The position numbers were made by a program, and so were the translations under genes. Below the pieces are notes generated by a model that saw only the letters and a list, made by a program, of their open reading frames with translations, did not search any database and had not been told where the DNA came from. Below, in pieces: positions 27,829-37,407 of a DNA stretch of 64,000 bases. Origin of the DNA: Niveibacterium terrae (GTDB lineage Bacteria; Pseudomonadota; Gammaproteobacteria; Burkholderiales; Rhodocyclaceae); assembly GCF_048213115.1 (NCBI RefSeq), contig NZ_CP172404.1:3100001-3164000 (forward strand), written 5' to 3'. Position 1 is the stretch's first letter, and the number at the start of each line of letters is the position of its first letter.

Positions 27829-29069
27829 CGCTCGCCCCTCTCAGGTCGCCCCGAACCCAGGCGGATCAGATAAGCGCGGAAGGCTTCCCTGACGCGGGCC
27901 ATATGCAGCTGTTTGTAGGGGAACATCGCCTCGGGATCCATCGCATGGACGACCATCGCATGATCAAGCTCGAACACGAAGAGCTTGCCGTCGGCGGTTT
28001 CCGCGCAGTCTACGCAAACATAATCGAGACCGGAGCGCGCATGGATCGCGGCCAGCGCCTCGCGGTGGCGAGCCTTGAACGCGGCGAAACCCTCCATGAA
28101 GCGCGCTTCCTCGGCGCGCTTGCCGGCGTCCTCGTACATGCCGGCATTGACGTAGTGGATCATCCAGTGCGACGAGATGCCCATGTGACACGCGAAGGCT
28201 TCGCCAGCGATCAGCGCAACCCGGTATTTGCGGAACATCCCGTCCGGGCTGCGGTAATCGATGAAGCGGGACAGGAAGAACTCGGCCTCGTCGACGCGGG
28301 CGAGATAGACGGCGACTTCTTCGGGCGAGGCGATCCGGGCCAGATCGCGCCCGGCGTGGGAGCCGACCGGGCGCAGGATCACCGGGAAGTCGCAGTCGGC
28401 GAAGAGCTCGGAGAGGCGTGTGGCGCCGGCCGCGACGGCTTCGAGCAGGGCGCGGGAAGCGTGCAGCGTCGCCGGAATCATCACCCCGGGTGCGTCACGG
28501 AGCAGCTCGCTGGCCTTCTCACGGCCGATGTTGGGAATGCTCTGCGGCCGGTTGATGACCGGCTTGGGCCAGTTCGCCAGCGCGGTTTCGAGCGCGGCGA
28601 GCGCGGCGCGGTTTTCGTCCGCCTCGCTCATCGCGACGATCACCGCGTCGTGTTCGGGGACGGGTAGAGCCAGCGGATCGCCGGACGAGACGAAGTAGTA
28701 GATCAGATCGATATCGCTGACTTCGAGCAGGCAGTCCAACGGCGTATTCGCGGCGAGGTCTCCCGGCGCCATCAGCATCAGCAGGCGAAACTTCGCCGGC
28801 TGCTCCAGCGCGGGCAGATCGTAGATCCGGCACACATCCAGGGCCTGGGCCTGCATCGCCAGGCCGATGTCGCGATGCCCCAGGCACAGCATCGCGGTCG
28901 CGAGGTTCATCCACAGATTCGCATCCCCGGGGCTTTCCTGCGCCTGGGCCATCAGCGCCTGGGCCACTCCGCTCAGATCGTCGCCGGAGATGTTCATCCG
29001 CAGGAAGGGCGCGAGGCCCATGAAGGGGGTATCAGCCTGAACGCTGTCCCCTGTCGCAGTCAGAGTCAT
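27825..29069 (-). CDS. TPR and ATP-grasp domain protein, substrate unknown
   Basis: A 414-residue protein starting at ATG 29067-29069 with AAGAAGAAAG upstream. Residues about 25-95 form TPR-like helices (DANLWMNLATAMLCLGH), and about 120-205 a Rossmann-like pre-ATP-grasp region (INRPQSIPNIGREKASELL). The remainder is an ATP-grasp fold with FPVILRPVGSHAGRDLARI and a metal/ATP-type segment FVFELDHAMVVHA. ATP-grasp enzymes of this shape (RimK/D-Ala-D-Ala ligase-like) join carboxylates to amines. Its end overlaps the serC start, so the two are one operon. A peptide or amino-acid ligase is likely; the substrate is unknown. Confidence 0.75.
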   Translation of the reverse strand: MTLTATGDSVQADTPFMGLAPFLRMNISGDDLSGVAQALMAQAQESPGDANLWMNLATAMLCLGHRDIGLAMQAQALDVCRIYDLPALEQPAKFRLLMLMAPGDLAANTPLDCLLEVSDIDLIYYFVSSGDPLALPVPEHDAVIVAMSEADENRAALAALETALANWPKPVINRPQSIPNIGREKASELLRDAPGVMIPATLHASRALLEAVAAGATRLSELFADCDFPVILRPVGSHAGRDLARIASPEEVAVYLARVDEAEFFLSRFIDYRSPDGMFRKYRVALIAGEAFACHMGISSHWMIHYVNAGMYEDAGKRAEEARFMEGFAAFKARHREALAAIHARSGLDYVCVDCAETADGKLFVFELDHAMVVHAMDPEAMFPYKQLHMARVREAFRAYLIRLGSGRPERGER

Positions 29070-29383
29070 GTCACTTTCTTCTTGTGGTTCGTCGGAGATG
29101 GGCCGCATCGCACAGCCGGCGCAGGCCCTCCCCCGTGTCGTCCGGAGAATTTACGACGCCCCCCCGCCTAGGGCGTTGCGCGCGCGCAAACGGGTGGCTC
29201 AAGCCATCAAAACCGCGCGCGCTCCGCGTATCCACGCACTGTAACTGCCTAGACGCAAGACGGCATCGTTTCCTCTTTGATCTTGTCCACCCAGCTCTCT
29301 ATAAAGAGCCATGGAATGCTTCGTTCAGCCTGGGTTCTGTCCTTGACCCATCCGCATCGCGCAAAAGTTGAGAGGGAAACAGC
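29070..29383. other. Intergenic region between the ATP-grasp gene and a chemoreceptor gene
   Basis: 314 bases between divergent genes, likely holding both promoters. I see no convincing sigma70 or flagellar sigma28 element and no ribosome site stronger than AGAGGGA at 29371-29377 before the chemoreceptor start. Confidence 0.4.
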
Positions 29384-32300
29384 ATGTCCGTATTCAAGCG
29401 TTTGTACCTTCTGGTGGCGCTCTCCATCGCCGGCCTCATCGTGGTCGCAGGGCTCAGCGCTTATCAGACGACCAGGGTGTTCGAGACGACCAACTACGCG
29501 AACATCAACACCGTCCCCAGCCTGATCGATCTGAACGAAGCCTACGTTCCGTTCAGCGTCATCCGGACGCTCCTCTGGCAGCACATTGCCGTGACCGATT
29601 CCGCAAAAATGGAGGATCTGGATCGGAAGATCGCGGATCTCAGGCCCAAGGTCGATGAAGCGCTCAAACGCTACGAAGCCAACGACATCTCGAACGAGCA
29701 GGACCGCGCGCTGTTGTTGGCCGACAAGAGCGCGATGGCGGAATATTGGGGCCTGCTGGACCACTCGCTGCAGCTCTCGCGTCAGGGCAAGAAGGTCGAG
29801 GCGAGGGATTTCATCTTCGCGAACCAGACCCTGCTCTCACGCACGATCAGCGCTTTCGACACCCACCAGAAATTCAATGTCGGAATGGCCAAGCAGGTTG
29901 CCGAGGAGGCGGCGAAGATCAAGAGCAGCGCCTCGCTGATCCAGCTGGCGATCTCGCTGCTGATCGCCGCTGCCGCGCTCGCAGTGGGCCTGATCATCGT
30001 GCGCAGCCTCAAACGCATCCTCGGAGGAGAACCCGCTTATGCGGCCGAGTGTGTGCAGCGCATCGCAGCCGGGGATCTGGCGACCCAGCTCAAGCTGGCC
30101 GACGGGGACAAGACTTCACTACTCGCGGCCATGGAAGGGATGCGCACCAGCATCCGCAACCTGGTCGCCGAACTGAACCACATGAGCACCGAGCACGACA
30201 AGGGCGACATTGACGTGGTAATCCCCGCCGAACGCTTCGCCGGCGAATTCAAGGTCATGGCCGAAGGCGTCAATGCGATGGTGATGGGCCACATCGCAGT
30301 CAAGAAGAAAGCGATGGCCTGCGTCGCCGAGTTCGGCCGCGGCAACTTCGATGCGCCTCTGGAAAAATTCCCCGGCAAGAAGGCCTTCATCAACGAGATG
30401 ATTGAGCAGGTTCGCACCAACCTGAAGGCGCTGATCTCCGACACCTCCGAGCTGGTCGACGCCGCCGTTCAGCTCAAGCTCGACAAGCGGGCGGACGCCA
30501 GCAAGCACCAGGGCGACTTCCGCAAGATCGTCGAAGGGATCAATGCGACGCTCGATGCGATCGTCGTTCCGGTCAACGCACTGATCGCCGACGTCAGCAT
30601 GCTCAGCTCGGCCGCGATCGCCGGCAAGTTCTCGACGCGCGCCGACGCGGCGAAGCACCACGGCGACTTCAAGCGGGTCATCGAGGGCTTCAACGCGACG
30701 CTCGATACCGTCGTCGACAAGATGACCTGGTACCAGTCGATCATCGACGCGGTCCCCTTCCCGATTCATGTGATGGACATGAACATGAAGTGGACCTTCC
30801 TGAACAAGGCCTTCGAGAAACTGATGATCGACCAGGGCCACATCAAGGACCGCGAATCCGGATACGGCATGCCCTGCTCGACGGCCAACGCCAACATCTG
30901 CCGGACCAAGAACTGCGGCGTCGAACAGCTCAAGATCGGCGTCAACCAGAGCCACTTCGACTGGTGCGGACTGCGCTGCAAGCAGGACACCGCGAACGTC
31001 TACAACGCCAAGGGTCAGCAGGTCGGCTATGTCGAGACGGTGACCGACCTGACCGCGCTGCTGCAATCGGGCGATTACACCCAGGTCGAAGTCAAGCGCC
31101 TGTCGCGCAACCTCGAAAAGCTCGCATCGGGCAATCTGACGCTGGATCTGACGGTCGCCGAAGGAGACCAGCACACGAAGAGCGCGAAGGAGAGCTTCAC
31201 GCAGATCAACCAGGCGCTGACCAAGGCCAAGGACGCGGTCGAGGCGCTGGTCGTCGACGCCAAGCAGCTGAGCCAGGCCGCGGTCAAGGGCGAACTGAAG
31301 ACGCGGGCCGACGCGGCCCGTCACCAGGGCGAGTTCAAGGCCGTCGTGCAAGGCGTCAACGACACGCTCGACGCGGTGATCACGCCGCTCGACATGGCGG
31401 CCGATTATGTGAGCCGGATCTCGCGCGGCGACATTCCGCCCAAGATCACCGATGCCTATAACGGCGACTTCAACATCCTGAAGAACAATCTCAACACCTG
31501 TATCGACAACATCAATGCGCTGGTCGCCGACACCGCGATGCTGGCCAAGGCTGCCGTCGAGCTCAAACTCGACACCCGCGCCGATGCGAGCAAGCACCAG
31601 GGCGACTTCCGCACCATCATCGACGGAGTCAACAACACGCTCGATGCGGTGATCGTGCCCTTGAACGCGTTGATCGATGACGTCCAGGAAATCGCCAACG
31701 CCGTCGTCGAGGGACGTCTGGCCGAGAGGAGCGATACCGGCAAGCACCGCGGACAGTTCAAACGGGTCGTCGAAGGGCTCAATGCAGTCATGGAAGCGAT
31801 TTCGACGCCGGTCGCAGAACTGCGCGCGGTGATGGGAGAACTCGAACAGGGCAATCTGACCGTCTCGATGAAGAAGTCCTACCAGGGCACCTTCGAAGAG
31901 CTCAAGGGCGCGGTCAACAGCACGATCACCCGGCTCGCCGAGACGATCGCCCAGGTCAACGAGACCGCCTCGATCCTGAACAATGCGTCCGGCCAGGTGT
32001 CGTCGACCGCACAGACCTTGTCGCAGGCGGCGTCCGAGCAGGCTGCCAGCGTCGAGGAAACCTCGGCCTCGATCGAGGAGATGAGCAGCTCGATCACGCA
32101 GAACACCGAGAATGCGACGGTCACCGACAACATCGCGACGCAGTCCGCAGCCAACGCCGAGCAGGGAGGCAAGGCGGTGACCGATACGGCCGACGCGATG
32201 AAGGCGATCGCGCAGAAGATCGGCATCATCGACGACATCGCCTACCAGACCAATCTGCTGGCGCTCAATGCGGCGATCGAAGCGGCACGGGCCGGCGAGC

Positions 32301-32761
32301 ACGGCAAGGGCTTCGCGGTCGTCGCGGCGGAAGTGCGCAAGCTGGCCGAGCGCTCGCAGGTGGCCGCCAAGGAGATCAGCGAAACGGCCTCGTCCAGCGT
32401 GTTGCTGGCCGAACGCGCCGGCAAGCTGCTCGACGATATCGTGCCGGCCATCCGCAAGACCGCCGATCTGGTCCAGGAGATCACCGCGGCGTCGAAGGAG
32501 CAGGCGACCGGGGTCACCCAGATCAGCCAGGCCATGAATCAGCTCAGTAGCACGACCCAGCAGAACGCGTCCGGCGCGGAAGAACTTTCCGCAACGTCCG
32601 AGGAAATGCGCGGTCAGGCCGAACAGCTGCAGCAGATCATGAGCTTCTTCACGGTCGCCAGGACCTCGGACGGTCATGTCGAACTGAAGCCGGGCAAGCA
32701 CCGCAAACCCAGGGAGGCTCCGACAGAGCCGGACTCCTTCGGAGGCTTCGAGCGCTTCTGA
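29384..32761 (+). CDS. Large methyl-accepting chemotaxis protein with HAMP-like repeats and Cys-rich PAS
   Basis: A 1125-residue receptor. The first membrane helix is about residues 8-28, a four-helix periplasmic sensor follows, and the second helix is near 187-209. Five HAMP-like units then recur at about residues 364, 414, 635, 727 and 777, with the shared core RADASKHQGDF or variants. Between the second and third is a PAS domain (about 445-565) with five cysteines (PCSTA, ICRTKNCG, DWCGLRC). The signalling hairpin NAAIEAARAGEHGKGFAVVA is near residue 965. The C-terminus GGFERF may be a degenerate CheR tether. The PAS cysteines suggest a metal or redox ligand (inference). Confidence 0.93.
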   Translation: MSVFKRLYLLVALSIAGLIVVAGLSAYQTTRVFETTNYANINTVPSLIDLNEAYVPFSVIRTLLWQHIAVTDSAKMEDLDRKIADLRPKVDEALKRYEANDISNEQDRALLLADKSAMAEYWGLLDHSLQLSRQGKKVEARDFIFANQTLLSRTISAFDTHQKFNVGMAKQVAEEAAKIKSSASLIQLAISLLIAAAALAVGLIIVRSLKRILGGEPAYAAECVQRIAAGDLATQLKLADGDKTSLLAAMEGMRTSIRNLVAELNHMSTEHDKGDIDVVIPAERFAGEFKVMAEGVNAMVMGHIAVKKKAMACVAEFGRGNFDAPLEKFPGKKAFINEMIEQVRTNLKALISDTSELVDAAVQLKLDKRADASKHQGDFRKIVEGINATLDAIVVPVNALIADVSMLSSAAIAGKFSTRADAAKHHGDFKRVIEGFNATLDTVVDKMTWYQSIIDAVPFPIHVMDMNMKWTFLNKAFEKLMIDQGHIKDRESGYGMPCSTANANICRTKNCGVEQLKIGVNQSHFDWCGLRCKQDTANVYNAKGQQVGYVETVTDLTALLQSGDYTQVEVKRLSRNLEKLASGNLTLDLTVAEGDQHTKSAKESFTQINQALTKAKDAVEALVVDAKQLSQAAVKGELKTRADAARHQGEFKAVVQGVNDTLDAVITPLDMAADYVSRISRGDIPPKITDAYNGDFNILKNNLNTCIDNINALVADTAMLAKAAVELKLDTRADASKHQGDFRTIIDGVNNTLDAVIVPLNALIDDVQEIANAVVEGRLAERSDTGKHRGQFKRVVEGLNAVMEAISTPVAELRAVMGELEQGNLTVSMKKSYQGTFEELKGAVNSTITRLAETIAQVNETASILNNASGQVSSTAQTLSQAASEQAASVEETSASIEEMSSSITQNTENATVTDNIATQSAANAEQGGKAVTDTADAMKAIAQKIGIIDDIAYQTNLLALNAAIEAARAGEHGKGFAVVAAEVRKLAERSQVAAKEISETASSSVLLAERAGKLLDDIVPAIRKTADLVQEITAASKEQATGVTQISQAMNQLSSTTQQNASGAEELSATSEEMRGQAEQLQQIMSFFTVARTSDGHVELKPGKHRKPREAPTEPDSFGGFERF

Positions 32762-32778
32762 TTGCGGTACCGAGTCGA

Positions 32779-32823
32779 GCCGTGGCGGAGACGGAGAGAA
32801 TCCGGATCCGCCACGGCTTTCTC
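32779..32823 (+). terminator. Rho-independent terminator after the large chemoreceptor gene
   Basis: An 11-bp stem GCCGTGGCGGA / TCCGCCACGGC followed by TTTCT lies 18 bases after the stop codon. Confidence 0.82.
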
Positions 32824-32935
32824 ACATCCCCTGTCGATGCCGGCTCAAGTTATCTCTGCCGGGGCCGTAAAAATAAGAGTCCCGTCCTTCCCGCGCGGCC
32901 CACCTGGCCGCGCCCGCCTCACCCTGAGCCCCCAC

Positions 32936-34816
32936 ATGACCTTGAAACAAAAACTGCTGGCCTTCGTCGCCGTCCTCGTCGTCGCGGTCATCGCACTGCT
33001 CTCCACTCTCGCCTACCAGAGAATGCGCAGCGAGCTGATCGTTGGCGCCGAAGACGAGATCCGCTCGGCCGTCCAGGGCAACAGTGAAGCGCTGTCGCGC
33101 TGGGTCGCCCAGCGCCGCGATGTCGTCGACGCAGTCGCCGCCCGCCTCAGCGGCGACGTCGAGCCCGGCCCCTTCCTGACAACGGGAAAGGAAGCCGGCC
33201 GTTTCGATCAGGTCTTCATCGGCCACGCCGACAAGCGGATGATCTATAACCTCGCGGACAAGAAGCCGTCCGAAGGCTACGACCCGACTTCCCGCCCCTG
33301 GTACAAGAAGGCGAGTGAAGCCGGCACCGGCGTGCTGTCCGCACCTTACGTCTTCACGTCGACGCAGAAGCTGGGCGTCACCTTCGCGACTCCGGTCAAG
33401 GAAGGCGGGCAGATCACGGCCGTCGTCGGTGGCGACATCGCGCTCGACGAGATCGTGCGCCTCGTCCAGGGCATCCACCTGCGCGGCAACGGCTATGCCT
33501 TCCTGGCCACCCGGGACGGCAAGATCGTCGCTCACCCGCAAGCCGACGCCGTGCTGAAGAATGTCCAGGACGTGATGCCCGGCCTCAGCGCGAGCCTGAT
33601 CAGTGATGCGGGCAAGGAAATGAAGCTGAGCGCGGGGCAGATCACCGGCCGCGACAAGTATCTGAGCGCCAGCCCCATCGAAGGCACTGACTGGGTACTG
33701 GGTACCGTGATCGACCGCGATGCGATGCTCGCCCCGCTGAAGTCGCTGATCCTGACCCTGCTCGTCGCCGGCGTGCTGGTCGGCGTGGTCGCGATCGCGA
33801 TCGCGAACCTGGCGCTGAACCAGCTCCTCGCTGGTCTGCGCCGCCTGCGCGATGCGCTGAAGGAGATCGGTGGCGGCGAAGGCGATCTGACCCGAACCAT
33901 CCCGGTCACGAGCCGCGACGAAATCGGTCTGGTCGCCGAAGCCTTCAACGCCTTTGTGATGACGCTGCGCACGATGTTCCTCGATGTCCGCGAGAAATCG
34001 CTCGCGCTGTCCGGCGGCATCGATGCGTTGCACTTGGCCACCCAGGCCGTCTCGCGCGATTCCGAACGACAAGCCGACGTGTCCAGCGCAACGGCGGCGA
34101 CGATCGAAGAGATCACGGTCAGCATCAATCACATCGCCGACAACGCCCACGAAGCAGAACGAATGGCCATCGATGCCGGCGAAGTCTCGCAGCGCTCGGC
34201 CTCGGCAGTCGAGAACCTGTCGCAGGACATCGACGGAATCTCGCATTCGGTCGAGCTGCTCGCAACGACGCTGGGGGCGCTGGGCGAAAAATCGGGAAAG
34301 ATCAACGCGATCATCGGCGTGATCAAGGAGATCGCCGATCAGACCAATCTGCTCGCACTGAACGCCGCGATCGAAGCGGCCCGGGCCGGCGAGCAGGGGC
34401 GCGGTTTCGCGGTCGTTGCCGATGAGGTGCGCAAACTCGCCGAGCGGACGGCTCAAGCGACGGTCGAGATCGGCCAGCTGATCGCGAATACCGAAACAGA
34501 AACCCACAAAGCGCTGTCCGGAATGACCGAGACCCAGCGTTCGGTCGGCTCCGGAGTCAAGACCTCCCAGGCCGTTGCCTCCGAGATGGCCGGCATCCAG
34601 ACCGAGATGGACAGGGTCGTCGGGAGCATCCGTGACATCGCCGAATCGACCCGTGAACAGTCGGTAGCGACCAACGAAATGGCGCGTGCCGCCGAAGACG
34701 TGAACCGGATGGCGACCGAGACCGACAGCGCGATCCAGGGCGCAACGGCGACGGTCGCCCAGCTCAATCAGCTGGCCACCGGCCTGCGCCAGCTCGTGGC
34801 CCGGTTCCACCTGTGA
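32936..34816 (+). CDS. Methyl-accepting chemotaxis protein with dCache-type sensor
   Basis: A 626-residue chemoreceptor starting at ATG 32936 (MTLKQKLLAFVAVLVV). A membrane helix is at residues 7-27, then a periplasmic Cache domain of about 240 residues with the typical SRPWYKKA and GDIALDEI segments. The second helix is near 275-297, then a HAMP domain and the signalling hairpin (NAAIEAARAGEQGRGFAVVAD). Cache receptors usually bind amino acids or organic acids. The frame upstream of the chosen start lacks a membrane-signal pattern. The ribosome site is weak. Confidence 0.93.
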   Translation: MTLKQKLLAFVAVLVVAVIALLSTLAYQRMRSELIVGAEDEIRSAVQGNSEALSRWVAQRRDVVDAVAARLSGDVEPGPFLTTGKEAGRFDQVFIGHADKRMIYNLADKKPSEGYDPTSRPWYKKASEAGTGVLSAPYVFTSTQKLGVTFATPVKEGGQITAVVGGDIALDEIVRLVQGIHLRGNGYAFLATRDGKIVAHPQADAVLKNVQDVMPGLSASLISDAGKEMKLSAGQITGRDKYLSASPIEGTDWVLGTVIDRDAMLAPLKSLILTLLVAGVLVGVVAIAIANLALNQLLAGLRRLRDALKEIGGGEGDLTRTIPVTSRDEIGLVAEAFNAFVMTLRTMFLDVREKSLALSGGIDALHLATQAVSRDSERQADVSSATAATIEEITVSINHIADNAHEAERMAIDAGEVSQRSASAVENLSQDIDGISHSVELLATTLGALGEKSGKINAIIGVIKEIADQTNLLALNAAIEAARAGEQGRGFAVVADEVRKLAERTAQATVEIGQLIANTETETHKALSGMTETQRSVGSGVKTSQAVASEMAGIQTEMDRVVGSIRDIAESTREQSVATNEMARAAEDVNRMATETDSAIQGATATVAQLNQLATGLRQLVARFHL

Positions 34817-35481
34817 GTCCCGCGCCCGGATCCGCGATGCCCGCCCCACTCACTCTGCTGCTGCTCGGCGCGACCGGTGCGGTGGGGAGCCAGACGCTTC
34901 GCCTCGCGCTGGCCGACCCGCGCATCGCGCGGGTCGTCGCGCCAACCCGCCGGCCTCTGCCCGCACACCCCAAACTCGCCAATCCGGTCGGCGAGTCGAT
35001 CGCCGACGCAGCGATCCCGGACGGTATCGATGCAGCGATCTGCGCGCTCGGCTCGACGATCAGGAAAGCCGGATCGCGCGAAGCCTTCGCCGCGATCGAC
35101 CGCGACCTCCCCGTCGCGCTCGCCAGCCGGGCCAAGGCAGCCGGCGCGCACAGCTTCGTACTGAACTCCTCGCTCGGCGCGAGCCTGTCGGGCAGTTTCT
35201 ATCTGCGCACGAAAGCCGAGGCCGAAGCCGGAATCCGCGCGCTCGGCATCAAGAGTTTCACGATCGTCCGACCCTCGCTGATTGAGACCCGGCGCGCTGA
35301 ACCACGCCTGGCCGAGACGGTGGGTCTGGCCGTGGCCCGGCTGCTCGCAGTGCTGATCCCCCGCCGCTACCGCCCGGTCAGCGCCGAAGCGATCGCGGCA
35401 ACGATGCTTGAAGCCGCGATCTCGGCCCGGCCCGGAGAGACGGTCATTGAATCCGAGGCGATCCGCCCACCGCAGGGCTAA
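34813..35481 (+). CDS. Rossmann-fold NAD(P)-binding protein (TIP30/HTATIP2-like)
   Basis: A 222-residue atypical short-chain dehydrogenase. LLLLGATGAVGSQTLRLAL carries the cofactor-binding glycines, and a YLRTKAEAE segment resembles the Tyr-x3-Lys pair. The start may be GTG 34813, overlapping the receptor stop, or ATG 34837. Proteins of this type are widespread NAD(P)H-binding proteins of uncertain substrate. Its end overlaps the PepSY gene on the other strand by 4 bases. Confidence 0.8.
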   Translation: MSPAPGSAMPAPLTLLLLGATGAVGSQTLRLALADPRIARVVAPTRRPLPAHPKLANPVGESIADAAIPDGIDAAICALGSTIRKAGSREAFAAIDRDLPVALASRAKAAGAHSFVLNSSLGASLSGSFYLRTKAEAEAGIRALGIKSFTIVRPSLIETRRAEPRLAETVGLAVARLLAVLIPRRYRPVSAEAIAATMLEAAISARPGETVIESEAIRPPQG

Positions 35482-37100
35482 CGCGCAGAGGGTCTGCGGA
35501 TCGACCACACACTGTCCCGATCGCCCTGCGTGGCGCGCCGCGCCGTGACGCGCGCGATCCAGACCAGGCACAGCCCCCCCGCGAATGCGGTGAGATCCAC
35601 GCCGAGCGCGGCGGCACTGGTGTGAACCCACAGTCCAGTGCTGGGAACAAGCGCCCCGAGCAAGGTGGCGACGGGGATGGCGAAGGTGCATGCCGCCCCC
35701 AGCAACAACAGCTCGATCGCGGCATTCGCTGCGCCACGCCGCAGAGCCCAGCCAATACAGGCGAAAAATGCGCTGTAGTAGACATACCGGTGCCAGGCTG
35801 CGAGATCGACGACGTGGCCATACAGGCACTTGCCCGCGACAATGGTCAGCGAGATGCCGCAGACGCAGCCGAGGCAAACCCCCACGGTCCCTGCCGCCAG
35901 CCAACGCACATCGCGCCGCTGTTCCGGCACTTTGACATCGCCTCGCTGCGCCTTGCGGCGCGACTCTATCCATAGCAGATTGCCGCTGTAGAAGAGCCAA
36001 GCCCCGGCCAGAGCGAGCAGGAAGTAGGTCCATTTCACCGCAATGCCGCCGAAGCTCGCAAAATGCAGCGCAAAGAAACTGCTGAGAGTCAGGTTGGCTG
36101 CATCCTGCTGACCGGGAAGAAAATCCGCTCTTGTCACGCGACCACTGTACGGGTCGATCGCAACGAAGCCCCCCTGGGCGCGGGGCGACAGAGCCCGCGG
36201 ATCATGGCCCCAGATGCGCACGCTCGCGCGCGGCCCAGTCACCTTCTGGTATTGCATGCGCTCCGGCTCGAAGCCGGGGGCCAGAATCGCAACGCGCGCG
36301 AGCAGAAGCTCTGGTGCGAGCATCCTGGCGGGGTCGCGGGGATGTGCGGCGGGCGCAGCGCTGCGCTGCTTGCCCTCCCAGGCGCTCGCCAGAGCGCCCT
36401 CGTGGATGATCCGGTCCTGCGTCGCATAGATGACGTCGTGATAGGCGAAGACGGCCGCGGTGAGCGCAATCACGATATGGAAGGGAAGACTCAGCAAGCC
36501 GACGATGTTGTGCGCATCCAGCCACATCCGCTTGCTCTTCCTGTCCACCCGAAACGCGAACAAATCCTTGACCAGAGAAGGAAACAGCACGATCACACCG
36601 GAGACGAGCGCCAGTCCATAGAGCATCGCGATGACGCCCATGACCCAGCGGCTCGGATCGTTGTCGAAGGGCAGCCCGACGACCCGGTGCAAGGCGTCGA
36701 TGAACTCGGCAAGCTGCGCCGGATGGATTTCTTCGACACGCTCGGTCCCATCCACCGTCAGCGTCGCGGCATAGGCATGACCTGCGAAGCTGTCATGTTC
36801 GTCGGCCCCCTTTGGGCGCTCCCGCCATTCCAGCCGCGCCGGCACGTCTTCGCGCTTTTTCAGATTGATCTGGAAATCTTCTGCGCTCGCGGGATGGGCG
36901 GCAAGCGTTCGCCGGATCAGCTCAGGCGTCTCGGCGAGCGGGATGAAGGCCGCCGCCGAGGGCGGCGTCACCCATCGGTTCAGAGGCTCCTTGAATACGG
37001 TCAGCGCTCCCGCATAGAAGGCGATGAAAAGAGCCAGACCGGCAAGAATGCCGGTCCAGCTGTGCACTGTTTTGTAGAGTCGGACAACATCCGCGCGCAT
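35478..37100 (-). CDS. PepSY-associated membrane protein, iron-uptake reductase-like
   Basis: A 540-residue inner-membrane protein of the PepSY_TM family. Membrane helices lie near residues 15-36, 155-177, 205-230 and 358-378, and at least four more fill the C-terminal 150 residues. PepSY-like soluble loops lie between (VDGTERVEEIHPAQL, AIDPYSGRVTRADF). His residues at helix ends (VHSWTG, DAHNIVG, ALHFASFG) could bind haem, as in siderophore-iron reductases (inference). It is the last gene of the iron operon after DUF3649. Confidence 0.87.
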   Translation of the reverse strand: MRADVVRLYKTVHSWTGILAGLALFIAFYAGALTVFKEPLNRWVTPPSAAAFIPLAETPELIRRTLAAHPASAEDFQINLKKREDVPARLEWRERPKGADEHDSFAGHAYAATLTVDGTERVEEIHPAQLAEFIDALHRVVGLPFDNDPSRWVMGVIAMLYGLALVSGVIVLFPSLVKDLFAFRVDRKSKRMWLDAHNIVGLLSLPFHIVIALTAAVFAYHDVIYATQDRIIHEGALASAWEGKQRSAAPAAHPRDPARMLAPELLLARVAILAPGFEPERMQYQKVTGPRASVRIWGHDPRALSPRAQGGFVAIDPYSGRVTRADFLPGQQDAANLTLSSFFALHFASFGGIAVKWTYFLLALAGAWLFYSGNLLWIESRRKAQRGDVKVPEQRRDVRWLAAGTVGVCLGCVCGISLTIVAGKCLYGHVVDLAAWHRYVYYSAFFACIGWALRRGAANAAIELLLLGAACTFAIPVATLLGALVPSTGLWVHTSAAALGVDLTAFAGGLCLVWIARVTARRATQGDRDSVWSIRRPSAR

Positions 37101-37118
37101 CGAAGGCTCCGGGAGGGG

Positions 37119-37406
37119 TTAGAGGTGACGCGCCGCGGCCAGAACGCCAAAGACCAGCAGATTGGCAAGCGCCAGGCCGCGCCAAGCTCGTGCGCCGCTG
37201 GCAAACAGGAAGCAGCCACTGAGCACACCGAGCCAGACGGGCGCGACCGACCACATCACGAACTGGGCGCGCACCGCCGCCGGCAGAGCGTGCAGCAGAA
37301 GATTGAGCAGCCCGCTGCAGCCAAGCGCAAATGTCAGGCCGAGCAGGCTGCCCGCCAGGGATTTTGAAAGCCAGTCGCGGCGAATCGGCGTGGGGGATGA
37401 GTTCAT
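37119..37406 (-). CDS. DUF3649-type small membrane protein
   Basis: A 95-residue protein with three predicted membrane helices (about residues 17-38, 47-66, 74-91). Small proteins of this type sit between TonB receptors and PepSY proteins in iron-uptake loci. The start is 1 base beyond the DUF3325 stop and the end is 18 bases before the PepSY gene. The family assignment is mainly from context and topology. Confidence 0.7.
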   Translation of the reverse strand: MNSSPTPIRRDWLSKSLAGSLLGLTFALGCSGLLNLLLHALPAAVRAQFVMWSVAPVWLGVLSGCFLFASGARAWRGLALANLLVFGVLAAARHL

Positions 37407-37407
37407 A

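Noticed and set aside
30119..32701. An 860-codon open frame antisense to the large chemoreceptor
   Set aside because: The repeats seen in it are only the reverse of the receptor repeats; no domain or ribosome site supports it.
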